The position numbers were made by a program, and so were the translations under genes. Under the pieces are notes generated by a model that was not told where the DNA came from, made no database searches, and worked only from the letters and a program-made list of their open reading frames with translations. Below are positions 38,996-48,169 of a DNA stretch of 64,000 nucleotides, in pieces. Source of the stretch: Solirubrobacter soli DSM 22325 (GTDB taxonomy: Bacteria > Actinomycetota > Thermoleophilia > Solirubrobacterales > Solirubrobacteraceae); NCBI RefSeq assembly GCF_000423665.1, contig NZ_KE384071.1:530760-594759 (forward strand), given 5' to 3'. How positions within the stretch are numbered: position 1 is the first letter of the stretch; each line of letters opens with the position of its first letter.

Positions 38996-40867
38996 TCAGG
39001 CGATCCGCCGTCCGCTCTCCGCGGTCGAGTACCCGCCCATCGCTTCGACCTGCGCGCGGAAGTCGTCGTGGCGCATGAGATCGAGGAGCGGGGCCACCGC
39101 GGGCTCGCCCGGGCGCATCACGAGGTCGAACGGCTCGCGCGCGACTGGGACGAAGTCCAGGCCGAACGCGCGCGCGGCGGCCTTCACGCCGAGGCCGGCG
39201 TCAGCGCGGCCGGCGGCGATTGCGGCGGCGACGGCGAGGTGCGTCGGCTCTTCGCGCTCGTAGCCGGCGATGGACGACGGGTCCAGGCCGATCAGCTTGA
39301 GTTGGTGATCGAGCAGCACGCGGGTGCCGGCACCGCGCTGGCGGTTGACGTAGCGCAGGCGCGCAAGATCCTCGAGACCTTCGATTCCGAGCGGGTTGCC
39401 CGCGGCCACGATCAGCCCCTGCTCGCGGTGGACGAGGCGGACGACCTCGACGGCCTGGCCGGGCAGCACGCGTTCGATCCACGGCAGCGTGTACTCGCCG
39501 CTGTCGGGATCGAGCAGGTGGCAGCCGGAGAAGTGGCAGAGGCCGTCGCGCAGGGCGACGAGGCCGCTGAGCGAGCCGACGGGACCACTGACGAGCGTCT
39601 GCAGGGGATCGCGGGCACGCAACAGCGAGGCGGCGAGGTCGAGGACGGGATCGTGTGAGCCGATGGCGACGATCGTGCGCTCGACCGCGTCGAGGTCGCG
39701 CAGCAGCCGCACCTCGACCTCGGCGCCCGCGTCGTGGCCCTCGACCGCGGCGGGCACGACCAACAGCCCGTCGGCGCGCACCAGCGAGGTGAGCACGCCC
39801 GCGCCGCGCCGGAGTGGCGCCGCGACCAGTCCGCCGCCCACGCGGCCGAGCCGCACGCGGATCCAGTCGTCGGAACCGAGCGATGAAGCGAGCCGGCGGG
39901 CGAGCCGCGCCTGCGCGCGCGGGCGTTGCACCGGAGCCGCGCCCTCGAGCGCGGCCAGCAGCGGGAGGGCGAAGATCTCGAAGGTCAGCGCGGCCGAGAC
40001 CGGGTACCCGGGAGCACCCAGCACCGGAGTGCCGTCGACGGTCCCGAGCACGACCGGGTGGCCGGGTTTGACCGCGACGCCGTGCACCAGGAGCGTTCCC
40101 TCGCGCGCGACGACGTCCGCCGTGTAGTCGTCGCGGCCGGCGCTGGAGCCGGCGATCACGATCACGAGATCGGCATGCGACGCGGCGTCCGCGACCGCGG
40201 CCCCGATCCGCGCGGGATCGTCCGGGAGCACGGGCAGTGACTCCACGGTGCAGCCGATCTCGCGCGCCTGCGCGGCGAGCATCAGCGAGTTGGTGTCGAC
40301 GAGCTCGCCGGGGGCGGGGTCGGAGCCGAGCGGGCGCACCTCGTCGCCCGTGGGGATCACGATGACGTGCGGTGCTCGCCGGACGGTCAGCGTGGTGTGG
40401 CCGCAGGCGCCGGCGGCGGCGAGGTCGACGGGGCGGAGCCGGTGGCCTTCGGGCAGGAGGAGCTCGGTCGCGGCGACGTCCTCGCCGATCGTGCGCACGT
40501 GCTGCCACGGAGCCGCGGCGGCCTGAACCTCGGGTACGCCGTCGCGCCAGTGCACCTGCTCGCGCATGATCACGGCATCGCACCCCTCAGGCAGCGCGTC
40601 GCCGGTGTCGACGACCGCGAACTCCGGGATCGGGCGCGGGGTGGTCTCGGTCGCCCCGAAGGTGTCGGCGGCGCGCACGGCGATCCCGTCCATCGCGGAG
40701 GCGTCGTAGGCGGGCGAGGAGCGAAGCGCCCAGATCGGGGCGGCCGTCACGCGGCCGAGTGCGTCGGCGAGCTCGAGCTCGACGGCTTCGACGCGAGCCG
40801 GGACGACGGCGAGCCAGGTCGCCAGCGCCTCGTCGGCGGGGATGTCTGAGAGAAACGGCGCGCTCAT
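38996..40867 (-). CDS. MoeA-type molybdopterin protein fused to a periplasmic-binding-like domain
   Basis: 623 residues. Residues 1-400 are a MoeA domain: SPAYDASAMDGIAVRAADTFG (the AMDGYA region), GDALPEGCDAVIMREQ, IGEDV, RAPHVIVIPTGDEV, ELVDTNSLML, VIAGSSAGRDDYTADV and KPGHPVVLGTVDGTPVLGAPGYPVSA. The last 210 residues form a solute-binding-type domain (PF12727-like): VSGPVGSLSGLVALRDGLCHFSGCHLLD, LRYVNRQRGAGTRVLLDHQL and IAAGRADAGLGVKAAARAFG. This fusion recurs in bacteria and archaea with Mo/W enzymes, where the second domain may bind molybdate, tungstate or a cofactor intermediate. Its start overlaps the canonical MoeA gene by four bases. Confidence 0.9.
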   Translation of the reverse strand: MSAPFLSDIPADEALATWLAVVPARVEAVELELADALGRVTAAPIWALRSSPAYDASAMDGIAVRAADTFGATETTPRPIPEFAVVDTGDALPEGCDAVIMREQVHWRDGVPEVQAAAAPWQHVRTIGEDVAATELLLPEGHRLRPVDLAAAGACGHTTLTVRRAPHVIVIPTGDEVRPLGSDPAPGELVDTNSLMLAAQAREIGCTVESLPVLPDDPARIGAAVADAASHADLVIVIAGSSAGRDDYTADVVAREGTLLVHGVAVKPGHPVVLGTVDGTPVLGAPGYPVSAALTFEIFALPLLAALEGAAPVQRPRAQARLARRLASSLGSDDWIRVRLGRVGGGLVAAPLRRGAGVLTSLVRADGLLVVPAAVEGHDAGAEVEVRLLRDLDAVERTIVAIGSHDPVLDLAASLLRARDPLQTLVSGPVGSLSGLVALRDGLCHFSGCHLLDPDSGEYTLPWIERVLPGQAVEVVRLVHREQGLIVAAGNPLGIEGLEDLARLRYVNRQRGAGTRVLLDHQLKLIGLDPSSIAGYEREEPTHLAVAAAIAAGRADAGLGVKAAARAFGLDFVPVAREPFDLVMRPGEPAVAPLLDLMRHDDFRAQVEAMGGYSTAESGRRIA

Positions 40868-42066
40868 CCGTAGAGCTCGACGTCGACCTCGGTCCCCGCG
40901 CCCAGCCCCGTGGCGGCCTCGGGCACGCGGAAGAAGCCGTCGGCGTGCACGATCGGGCCGAGCAAGGCGGAGGAGCCGAAACGCGGCGTGGCGACGCCGT
41001 CACGCACGCTCGCCTGCACGACGTCGAGCCGTCCTGCGGCGCTCGGGACATCGCGCGCGAGCGTCGCGCGCACGACCGCGGCCGGTGGCGGCGCGGTGAT
41101 GCCCGCGACGGTGCGCACGAGCGGGACGCCGACCAGACGAAAGACGACCAGAGCCGAGCGCGGGTTCCCAGGTAGACCGATCAGCGGCACGCCGGCGCAG
41201 TCGGCCAGCAGCGTCGGCTTGCCGGGCTTGAGCGCGAGCCCGTGGCAGACGATCTCCCCGAGTCGCCCGGCCACGGTCGCCGTCAGGTCACGAGCTCCGA
41301 CGGAGGAGCCGGCCGAGACGACGACGACGTCGTCCTGGGCGACGCTCTGGCCCAAAGCCTGCTCGAGGGCATTCGCGTCGTCCGGCACGATCCCGCGCAG
41401 GACCGGCTCGCCACCGGCCTCGCGGACGAGCCCCGCCAAGGCAGGCGCGCAGGCGTCGCGGACCTGGCCGGCGGCGAGCGTCCGCGTGCTCGCCGGAACG
41501 ACCTCGTCGCCGGTCGAGACGATCCCGACCCGCGGACGGACGTGCGCGGACAGCGATGTGACACCGGCCGCCGCCAGCAGGCCGAGGTCGGCGGCGCGCA
41601 GTGGCCGGCCGGCCGGCGCGAGGATCGCGCCCGGCTCCGCCTCTTCGCCCGGCTGCAGGACGCCGTCGCCGGGAGCCACGCCGCGCATCAACTCGACATG
41701 CCCGGGCATCGGCTCGGTCGTGTGTTCGACCATCACGACGGCATCGGCCCCGCGAGGGATCAGCCCGCCGGTCGGGATCGCCATCGCCGTGCCCGGGGTG
41801 ACCTCGCCGTCAGGGGCGCGGCCCATCGTGACCGCGCCGGTGAGCTCGAGGAACGCCGGCAGGGTCTCGGCGGCCGCGTAGGTGTCGGCGGCGCGGACGG
41901 CGTAGCCGTCGACGGTCGCCCTCGCCCAGCCTGGCAACCGCTCGCCAGAAAGCACGTCGGTCGCGGGCACGACGCCGAGCGCCGGCGGCACCGAGGCGAT
42001 CGCGCTGCGCCGGGTGGGCGCCAGCGCACCAAGCGCCTCGGAGATCGTCATGACGGTCAGGAACAT
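40864..42066 (-). CDS. moeA: Molybdopterin molybdenumtransferase MoeA
   Basis: 400 residues, normal length for MoeA, which inserts molybdate into adenylated molybdopterin. Conserved blocks: RLPGWARATVDGYAVRAADTY, GTAMAIPTGGLIPRGADAVVMVEHT, LRAADLGLLAAAGVTSL, RPRVGIVSTGDEVVP, RDACAPALAGLVREAGGEPV, DDVVVVSAGSSVGARDLT and HGLALKPGKPTLLADCAGVPLIGLPGNPRSA. Three bases separate it from the upstream diaphorase gene, so it is part of the operon. A second, fused MoeA follows directly; one may serve molybdenum and the other tungsten, given the AOR family enzyme upstream. That division is inference. Confidence 0.92.
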   Translation of the reverse strand: MFLTVMTISEALGALAPTRRSAIASVPPALGVVPATDVLSGERLPGWARATVDGYAVRAADTYAAAETLPAFLELTGAVTMGRAPDGEVTPGTAMAIPTGGLIPRGADAVVMVEHTTEPMPGHVELMRGVAPGDGVLQPGEEAEPGAILAPAGRPLRAADLGLLAAAGVTSLSAHVRPRVGIVSTGDEVVPASTRTLAAGQVRDACAPALAGLVREAGGEPVLRGIVPDDANALEQALGQSVAQDDVVVVSAGSSVGARDLTATVAGRLGEIVCHGLALKPGKPTLLADCAGVPLIGLPGNPRSALVVFRLVGVPLVRTVAGITAPPPAAVVRATLARDVPSAAGRLDVVQASVRDGVATPRFGSSALLGPIVHADGFFRVPEAATGLGAGTEVDVELYG

Positions 42067-42069
42067 CGC

Positions 42070-43590
42070 TCAGACGCGCTCGCGCTGCATCCGCAGCACG
42101 GACATCACGGGCCCCAGCGCGACCTGCCCGAGACCGCAGATGGAGGTCAACCGCATGGTCTCCTCCAACTCGTCGACGCGCTCGTCGACGTCGGACGCGC
42201 CGCCGCCGCGTTCGAGCACCTCGACGAGGATCTTCTGGGCCTTGTGCGAGCCGACGCGGCACGGCACGCACTTGCCGCAGGACTCGTTGCGGAAGAAGTT
42301 CAGGACGTTGGTGGCCGCCGCCAGCAGGTCGGTCCCGTCGGCGATCACGACCATCGCGCCGGTCCCGAGCGCCGAGCCGGCCTCGGCGATCGCATCGAAC
42401 GTCAGCGGCAGGTCGACGCAGTCGGGCCCGAGGAAGTTCGTCGACGCCCCGCCGGGCTGCACCGCGGCGACCGCCGCGCCGTCCCGGACGCCGCCGGCGA
42501 GCGCGATCACGTCGGAGATCAGCGTGCCGGCGGGCACGCAGAACACGCCGGGCTGCTCGACGTGACCCGAGACCGAGAAGAACTTCAGCCCGACGCCACC
42601 GTTGACGCCCTGGTCCTTCCACCACTGCGCCCCGCGCGCGAGGATGATCGGGACGGAGGCGAACGTCTCGACGTTGTTCATCAGCGTCGGCCGGCCGTGG
42701 AGCCCGTAGCCGCCCGGGAACGGCGGCTTGTTGCGCGGCTCGCCGCGGTGGCCCTCCATGCACTCCAGCAGCGCCGTCTCCTCGCCCAGGATGTAGCCGC
42801 CCGGCGAGGTGAACACGTCGATCGAGACGTCCTCGAGCAGGCCCGCGGCGCGGGCGCGTTCGATCTCCTCGCGCAGGACCTGCTCCTCCGGCTCGTACTC
42901 GTGGCGCACGAACACCCACGCCTGCTGGGCGCCGACCGCGCGCATCGCGATCAGCATCCCTTCGATCACGAGGTGAGGCTGCTCGGCGAGGATCTGGCGG
43001 TCCTTGAACGTGCCGGGCTCGGCCTCGTCCGCGTTGCAGATCACGTACTTGATCGAGTCCTCTTGGCCGCGGACCATCGCCCACTTGCGGCCGGTGGGGA
43101 ACCCCGCGCCGCCCATGCCCTTCAGGCCGGCGTCGTCGAGCACGGGTACCGGATCGCCCGCGAACTCGCGATAGGTCCGGTAGTGGTCGGCGGCGTCGGC
43201 GTACGGGTCGTTCGCGCGCCGGCCGGCGCCACGCCGCACCTCCGGATACCGCTCCTCGACGATCGCGACCGGCGCCTGGTCGCAGCGTCCGACGCAGGAC
43301 ACTTCATGGACCGTCGCGCCGTCCGGGATCTCGACGTGCGCGCGAGAGAGCCAGCACGACAGATCGCGGCACACGGCGACCTCCAACGGCTCGGCCGGGG
43401 AGGTGCGGAAGTGCGGGTAGAACGAGATGATCCCCTCGATCTCGTAGAGCGGGCGACGCCAGTCGCGAGCCAGCGCCACGAGCTGCTCGCGCGGCAGCCA
43501 GCCATGCTCGCGCTGGATCGCCGTCAGCGGCGGGATCAGCGACGGGCCTGCGAACTTCCCCGCGCGCGCCTCGACGCCGGGCACGCTCAC
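42070..43590 (-). CDS. NAD-dependent formate dehydrogenase beta subunit (NuoE-NuoF fusion)
   Basis: 506 residues from GTG 43590 (overlapping the alpha-subunit stop by four). Residues 1-150 are a NuoE-like thioredoxin fold with a [2Fe-2S] site (CRDLSCW...CVGRCDQAP, AIQREHGWLPREQL). The rest is NuoF: GLKGMGGAGFPTGRKW (FMN/NADH, Met in place of the usual Arg), YVICNADEAEPGTFKDR, YILGEETALLECMEG and the [4Fe-4S] cysteines ESCGKCVPCRVGS plus TSICGLGQVA. It passes electrons from FdhF to NAD+. One fused subunit replaces the separate gamma and beta proteins of classical soluble FDHs. Confidence 0.92.
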   Translation of the reverse strand: MSVPGVEARAGKFAGPSLIPPLTAIQREHGWLPREQLVALARDWRRPLYEIEGIISFYPHFRTSPAEPLEVAVCRDLSCWLSRAHVEIPDGATVHEVSCVGRCDQAPVAIVEERYPEVRRGAGRRANDPYADAADHYRTYREFAGDPVPVLDDAGLKGMGGAGFPTGRKWAMVRGQEDSIKYVICNADEAEPGTFKDRQILAEQPHLVIEGMLIAMRAVGAQQAWVFVRHEYEPEEQVLREEIERARAAGLLEDVSIDVFTSPGGYILGEETALLECMEGHRGEPRNKPPFPGGYGLHGRPTLMNNVETFASVPIILARGAQWWKDQGVNGGVGLKFFSVSGHVEQPGVFCVPAGTLISDVIALAGGVRDGAAVAAVQPGGASTNFLGPDCVDLPLTFDAIAEAGSALGTGAMVVIADGTDLLAAATNVLNFFRNESCGKCVPCRVGSHKAQKILVEVLERGGGASDVDERVDELEETMRLTSICGLGQVALGPVMSVLRMQRERV

Positions 43591-46409
43591 GCGACACGCT
43601 CCACGCGGACGGCGCAGAACTTGAACTCGGGGATCTTCCCGAACGGATCGATCTCGTCGATCGTGAGCAGGTTCGCGGCCGCCTCGCGGAAGTGGAACGG
43701 GATGAAGCACGAACCCGGCGTCTCCCGGTGTGAGACCGTCGCGGCGAGCTCGATGGAGCCGCGGCGCGATGTCACGCGGACGAAGTCGCCCTCGGCGATC
43801 CCCATGCGGGCGGCGTCGGCCTCCGAGATGAACACCATCGCGGCCGGTTGGATCGCGTCGAGTGCGAACGAGCGGCGGGTCATCGAGCCGGTGTGCCAGT
43901 GCTCGAGAAGCCGGCCCGTGTTGAGGACGAACGGGTACTCCTCGCTCGGCAGCTCGCGCGCCGGCATCCATTCGGCAGGGACGAGGTGCGCCTTGCCGTC
44001 GTCGGTCGCGAACGACTCGTCGAAGAGCACGACGGTCCCGTCGGAATGCTCGGGATCGGCGTTGGGATAGAGCTTGCCGGTCGGGCCCAGGTTCTCGTAC
44101 CGCAGGCCGCTGTAGGCGGGCGAGAGCGCGACCATCTCGTCGAAGACCTCGCTGACGGACTCGTACTCCATCGGCATCCCGATCCGGGCGGAGATCTCGC
44201 GGATGATCATCCAGTCCTCGCGCGCCTCACCCGGCGGGTCGAGCACCTTGCGGCCGATCTGCACCCGCCGGTCGGTGTTCGTGTACGTCCCGTCCTTTTC
44301 GAGGAACGAGGTTGCCGGCAGCACGACGTCCGCGAACTCCGCGGTCTCGGTGAGGAAGATGTCCTGCACGACCAGGAACTCGAGCGCCGCCAGCGCCTTG
44401 CGGACCTTGTTGATGTTCGGGTCCGACAGGAACGGGTTCTCGCCCATCATGTACATGCCGCGCACGCCGCCCTTGAGCGCGCTGCCGACGATCTCGGTGA
44501 CGGTCAGGCCGGGCGTGGCGTCGAGCGGCCGGCCCCACGCGGCCTGGAACTTCTCGTGCGCGGAGGCGTTGTCGACGCGCTGGTAGTCCGGGAACATCAT
44601 CGGGATCAGTCCTGCGTCCGACGCGCCCTGGACGTTGTTCTGACCGCGGAGCGGGTGCAGGCCGGTGCCGGGCTTGCCGACGTGGCCGGTGATCGCGCAC
44701 ATCGCGATCAGGCAGCGCGAGTTGTCTGTGCCGGTGGTGTGCTGGGAGATCCCCATGCCCCAGTAGATGACGCCCGCGCCGGCCTCGCCCCAGAGCCGTG
44801 CGACCTCGGTGATCGTCGCGGCGTCGATGCCGCAGATCTGCGCGGCGCGCTCGGGCGGGTACTGCTTGACGAGCTTGGCCAGCTCGCCGTAGTTGGTGAC
44901 GCGCGCCCGCACGAACTCCTGGTCGACCAGGCCCAGCCGGATGACCTCGTGCAGGACGCCGTTGTAGAAGGCGACGTCGGTGCCGGGCTTGATCTGGCAG
45001 TAGATGTCGGCGTGATCGGCGACCCGTTCGCGGCGTGGGTCGACGACGATCAGCTTGGTGCCGCGGCGGCGCGCCTGCTTGAAGAACGACGACGCGACGG
45101 GATGGTTGGCGGTCGTGTTGGTGCCGGCGAGGATCGCGACGTCGGCGTTGATGATGTCGCCGTAGGTCGTCGAGACGGCGCCGGACCCGACGCCTTCCAG
45201 CAGCGCGGCGACGCTCGACGCGTGGCACAGGCGCGTGCAGTGATCGACGTTGTTGGTGCCGAAGCCGGCGCGGATCAGCTTCTGGAAGAGGTAGGCCTCC
45301 TCGTTGGAGCACTTGGCCGAGCCGAAGCCGGCGATCGCGCCTGACCCGTCGCGATCGTGGATCTCCTTGAGCTTGGAGGCAGCGAGGTCGAGCGCTTCCT
45401 CCCAGCTCGCCTCGCGGAAGTGCGGCATGACCTCGTCGTAGTCGACGATGCCGCCCGGTCGCTTGCGGCCGCGGCCGTTGCCCTTGACGTCGTGGGAGAG
45501 CGCGGCCTTGGGGTAGCTGATCCGGATCAGCGGCGTGGTCAGGCGCTGCTTGGACGCGGCGTAGTCCCAGCCGTAGCGGCCCTTGACGCACAGCCGGCTC
45601 TTGTTGCCGGGCTGCTCGCGTCCGTCGGCATAGGCGATCGCGCCTCGTTCGGCGTCGACGTGGTAGGTCAGCGCGCAGCCGACGCCGCAGTACGGACAGA
45701 CCGTGTCGACGGACTTCAGCTGCTCGCGCGGGCGGATCGGGACGTTGTGGATCGGCTTGTTGACGAGCGCGCCGGTCGGGCAGGCGGCCACGCACTCGCC
45801 GCACGTCACGCAGGTCGACTCGCCCATCGGGTCGTTGAGGTCGAATGCGATGTGCGTCTCGTAGCCCTTGCCGGTGCGGCCGATCACGTCGTTGCCCTGG
45901 ATGTCGTCGCAGGCCCGCACGCAGCGGTCGCAGAGGATGCAGGCGTCGTGGTTGACGCTGATCACCGGGTTGGAGTCGTCCAGGCCGCGCCCGCGCGCCT
46001 GCGGCAGCCGCTCGGCGTGGCCGACGTCGTAGCGCCGGGCCAGCTCGAGCAGGAGGTTGTCGCCGGTCGTCGTCTCCTTGGGGTCCTCGTCGGGCTGATC
46101 GGCCACCAGCAGCTCGGTCAGAACCGCGCGCTGCTTCTCGACCTTCGCGCTCGCCGTGGTGACCTCCATGCCGTCCTCGCACGGGCGCACGCACGCGGCG
46201 GCCAGCACCCGTCCCCCGACGTCGACGGCACACATCCGGCACACCCCGACCGGGTCGTATCGCTCGTCGTGGCACAGGACGGGGATGTCGATCCCGGCTC
46301 CCTTGGCGGCGGTGTAGATCGTCGTCCCGCTCGCGACGGTCACCTCGACGCCGTCGATCGTGCACGTGACGGTCGGCGCATCGGTCTTCGGAGGCACGCT
46401 CAGGGCCAT
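43587..46409 (-). CDS. Formate dehydrogenase alpha subunit, molybdopterin-dependent
   Basis: 940 residues. Oxidises formate (or reduces CO2) at a bis-MGD Mo/W centre. N-terminal [2Fe-2S] domain (VLCHDERYDPVGVCRMCAVDV), His-Cys cluster region, two [4Fe-4S] ferredoxin motifs (CILCDRCVRACD at about 157-167, CVTCGECVAACPTGAL at 200-215), then the MopB domain with CPYCGVGC and SRLCVKGRYGWDY. The metal ligand is Cys395 followed by His396 in DHCTRLCHASS, so it is the cysteine form, not selenocysteine. The C-terminal cofactor domain has LNTGRLLEHWHTGSMTRRS. Together with the fused NuoEF subunit it forms a soluble NAD-linked FDH. An alternative reading as a closely related oxidoreductase is unlikely. 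Confidence 0.95.
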   Translation of the reverse strand: MALSVPPKTDAPTVTCTIDGVEVTVASGTTIYTAAKGAGIDIPVLCHDERYDPVGVCRMCAVDVGGRVLAAACVRPCEDGMEVTTASAKVEKQRAVLTELLVADQPDEDPKETTTGDNLLLELARRYDVGHAERLPQARGRGLDDSNPVISVNHDACILCDRCVRACDDIQGNDVIGRTGKGYETHIAFDLNDPMGESTCVTCGECVAACPTGALVNKPIHNVPIRPREQLKSVDTVCPYCGVGCALTYHVDAERGAIAYADGREQPGNKSRLCVKGRYGWDYAASKQRLTTPLIRISYPKAALSHDVKGNGRGRKRPGGIVDYDEVMPHFREASWEEALDLAASKLKEIHDRDGSGAIAGFGSAKCSNEEAYLFQKLIRAGFGTNNVDHCTRLCHASSVAALLEGVGSGAVSTTYGDIINADVAILAGTNTTANHPVASSFFKQARRRGTKLIVVDPRRERVADHADIYCQIKPGTDVAFYNGVLHEVIRLGLVDQEFVRARVTNYGELAKLVKQYPPERAAQICGIDAATITEVARLWGEAGAGVIYWGMGISQHTTGTDNSRCLIAMCAITGHVGKPGTGLHPLRGQNNVQGASDAGLIPMMFPDYQRVDNASAHEKFQAAWGRPLDATPGLTVTEIVGSALKGGVRGMYMMGENPFLSDPNINKVRKALAALEFLVVQDIFLTETAEFADVVLPATSFLEKDGTYTNTDRRVQIGRKVLDPPGEAREDWMIIREISARIGMPMEYESVSEVFDEMVALSPAYSGLRYENLGPTGKLYPNADPEHSDGTVVLFDESFATDDGKAHLVPAEWMPARELPSEEYPFVLNTGRLLEHWHTGSMTRRSFALDAIQPAAMVFISEADAARMGIAEGDFVRVTSRRGSIELAATVSHRETPGSCFIPFHFREAAANLLTIDEIDPFGKIPEFKFCAVRVERVA

Positions 46410-48169
46410 AGCTGCTCCGCAGGATCACGCTCTCGGACGGATAAGTCCAATCCGCGTGTCCGGTGATAGGCGTCGACCATCGCCTCCAGCCGCTCGCGGC
46501 TCAGCGCCGCCTCACGGCCGGACGGAAGCGTGAGCGGCACGTCGAGGAGCCGGCCCGGAAGCGTGTCCTCCGCGCGCGTCCATCCTTCGCGGCGGTTGAA
46601 CGCATGCTTGGCGGCCACGATGCCGCGGGCGGTGTCGTGGAGCTCGTCGGCGTCGATGTCCCACCCGGTCACCGCGGCAAGGAGCGCGGCCCACTCGGTC
46701 CACGGGTCGGCGAACACGCCGCGCAAGAACTTGCAGAGGATCAGCGAGTCCATCGCGGCGGCGCGGTCCTCGGTCTCGATCGCCGCCGCGACGTGAGCCA
46801 TCCCGCCGTCCAAGCGGTTCAGATCGCCCGACAGGTCCGCCTCGTAGGCGCCCGACCGGTTGTGGTCGGCGCCGCGGGCGTTGACGCTCAGGCCGAGCGC
46901 CATCGCGTGCAGCGTGCGGGGCTCATAGCCGGGCAGCTCGAGACCTTTGACGTGCATCGCCAGGTCCTCGCGGCCGAAGCGGGCCGATGCCCGGCGCGAT
47001 CCTTCCGCCAGCAGGTCGCCGACGCCTTCGCGCGCTCCGATCAGCTCGATCGCCCGAAGCAGGGCATCGGCGTCGCCGAAGCGCAGCCAGTCCGCGACCC
47101 CCGCCTCCATCGCCCACGCGATCGTGCCGCCGGTCGAGATCGTGTCCAGACCGAGCTCGTCGCAGCGCGCGCTCGCCTGCAGGACGTCGTCCGGATCGTC
47201 GATGCCGACCAGCGGGCCGAGCGCGAACGCGCTCTCGTACTCGACGCGGGCGGAGCGTCCGTCTTTGAGCGTCATGATCCGCTCGCAGCCGATCGAGCAG
47301 GATGCGCAACTGTCGCGCACGGCGGCTCGGTCCTCGAGCGCCAGCGTCGTGGTCTCGGTACCGAAGTTCTGGCCCGGCAGCGCCGAGAGCGCGTTGAACG
47401 TGAGCAGGTTCGACAGCGTGCCGAGGTCGCGGTACTTCGCGGTCGCCGGCCCGAACGAGCGAGCGCGGAGATCCTTGGCGGCGGCGAGCACCGCCGCCGG
47501 ATCGGCGACGGGGCAACGCGTCGTGGCGCGCACGGCGATCGCCTTCAACCCTTTCGCGCCGAGGACCGCGCCGAGTCCCCCGCGGCCGGCATGGCGGCCG
47601 TCGTGGGAGACGGTCGCGTAGCGGACCAGGCGCTCGCCCGCCGGCCCGATCGCCGCGATCCGGTACGCGGGACCGAGCTCCTCGCGCATCCGTTCCTCGG
47701 CCTCCGCGGCCGTCAGACCCCAGAGGTGGGCGGCGTCGACGAGGCGCGGCCCGTCGCCGTCCACGATCAACGCCGAAGGCGTCGAGCGCGCGCCGCGGAT
47801 GACGATCGCGTCGTGGCCGGTCAGCTTGCCCGCGATCGCGAAATGACTCGACGCGAGCGCGTCGTTGAGACGATCCGTCAGCGGTGACTTCGCCACCACG
47901 GCGAACTTCGCGCTCGTGGTCAGCGGTGTGCCGACCAGCGGCGAGAACACGAACGCGATCGGCGCCGCGGGCGCGAGCGGCTCGACACCCGCGGGCGCGA
48001 GACCGGACAGCAGGTGCGCCCCGAGCCCGACACCGCCGAGCGTGGCGCGCAGGGTCGCGTCGCTGAGCGGGAGTGTCGTGCTGCCTCCGTCGTCGAGGTC
48101 GACGACCAGTGCCCTTCCGAAGTAGCCGCCGGGCGGCATCGGATCCACTCTACTCGCCGCCGCGCTCAT
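46400..48169 (-). CDS. Aldehyde:ferredoxin oxidoreductase family protein
   Basis: 589 residues. AOR_N features GGYFGRALVVDLDDG, GGVGLGAHLLSGLAP, FSPLVGTPLTTSAKFAVVAKSPLTD, and RHAGRGGLGAVLGAKGLKAIAVR, which contact the bis-pterin tungsten cofactor. The [4Fe-4S] ligands are DSCASCSIGCERI plus a late Cys in LILCKFL. It would interconvert aldehydes and carboxylates. ATG 48169 is chosen because it overlaps the MobA-MoaD stop (ATGA); ATG 48139 also leaves the domain whole. The 3' end overlaps fdhF by ten bases. Its electrons may go to the same NuoEF-like subunit or to ferredoxin; which is not decidable here. Confidence 0.92.
   Translation of the reverse strand: MSAAASRVDPMPPGGYFGRALVVDLDDGGSTTLPLSDATLRATLGGVGLGAHLLSGLAPAGVEPLAPAAPIAFVFSPLVGTPLTTSAKFAVVAKSPLTDRLNDALASSHFAIAGKLTGHDAIVIRGARSTPSALIVDGDGPRLVDAAHLWGLTAAEAEERMREELGPAYRIAAIGPAGERLVRYATVSHDGRHAGRGGLGAVLGAKGLKAIAVRATTRCPVADPAAVLAAAKDLRARSFGPATAKYRDLGTLSNLLTFNALSALPGQNFGTETTTLALEDRAAVRDSCASCSIGCERIMTLKDGRSARVEYESAFALGPLVGIDDPDDVLQASARCDELGLDTISTGGTIAWAMEAGVADWLRFGDADALLRAIELIGAREGVGDLLAEGSRRASARFGREDLAMHVKGLELPGYEPRTLHAMALGLSVNARGADHNRSGAYEADLSGDLNRLDGGMAHVAAAIETEDRAAAMDSLILCKFLRGVFADPWTEWAALLAAVTGWDIDADELHDTARGIVAAKHAFNRREGWTRAEDTLPGRLLDVPLTLPSGREAALSRERLEAMVDAYHRTRGLDLSVRERDPAEQLWP

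Noticed and set aside
41242-44070. 942-codon plus-strand open frame across the formate dehydrogenase operon
   Set aside because: Antisense to MoeA, NuoEF and FdhF, all with intact cofactor motifs; no domain in the plus frame.
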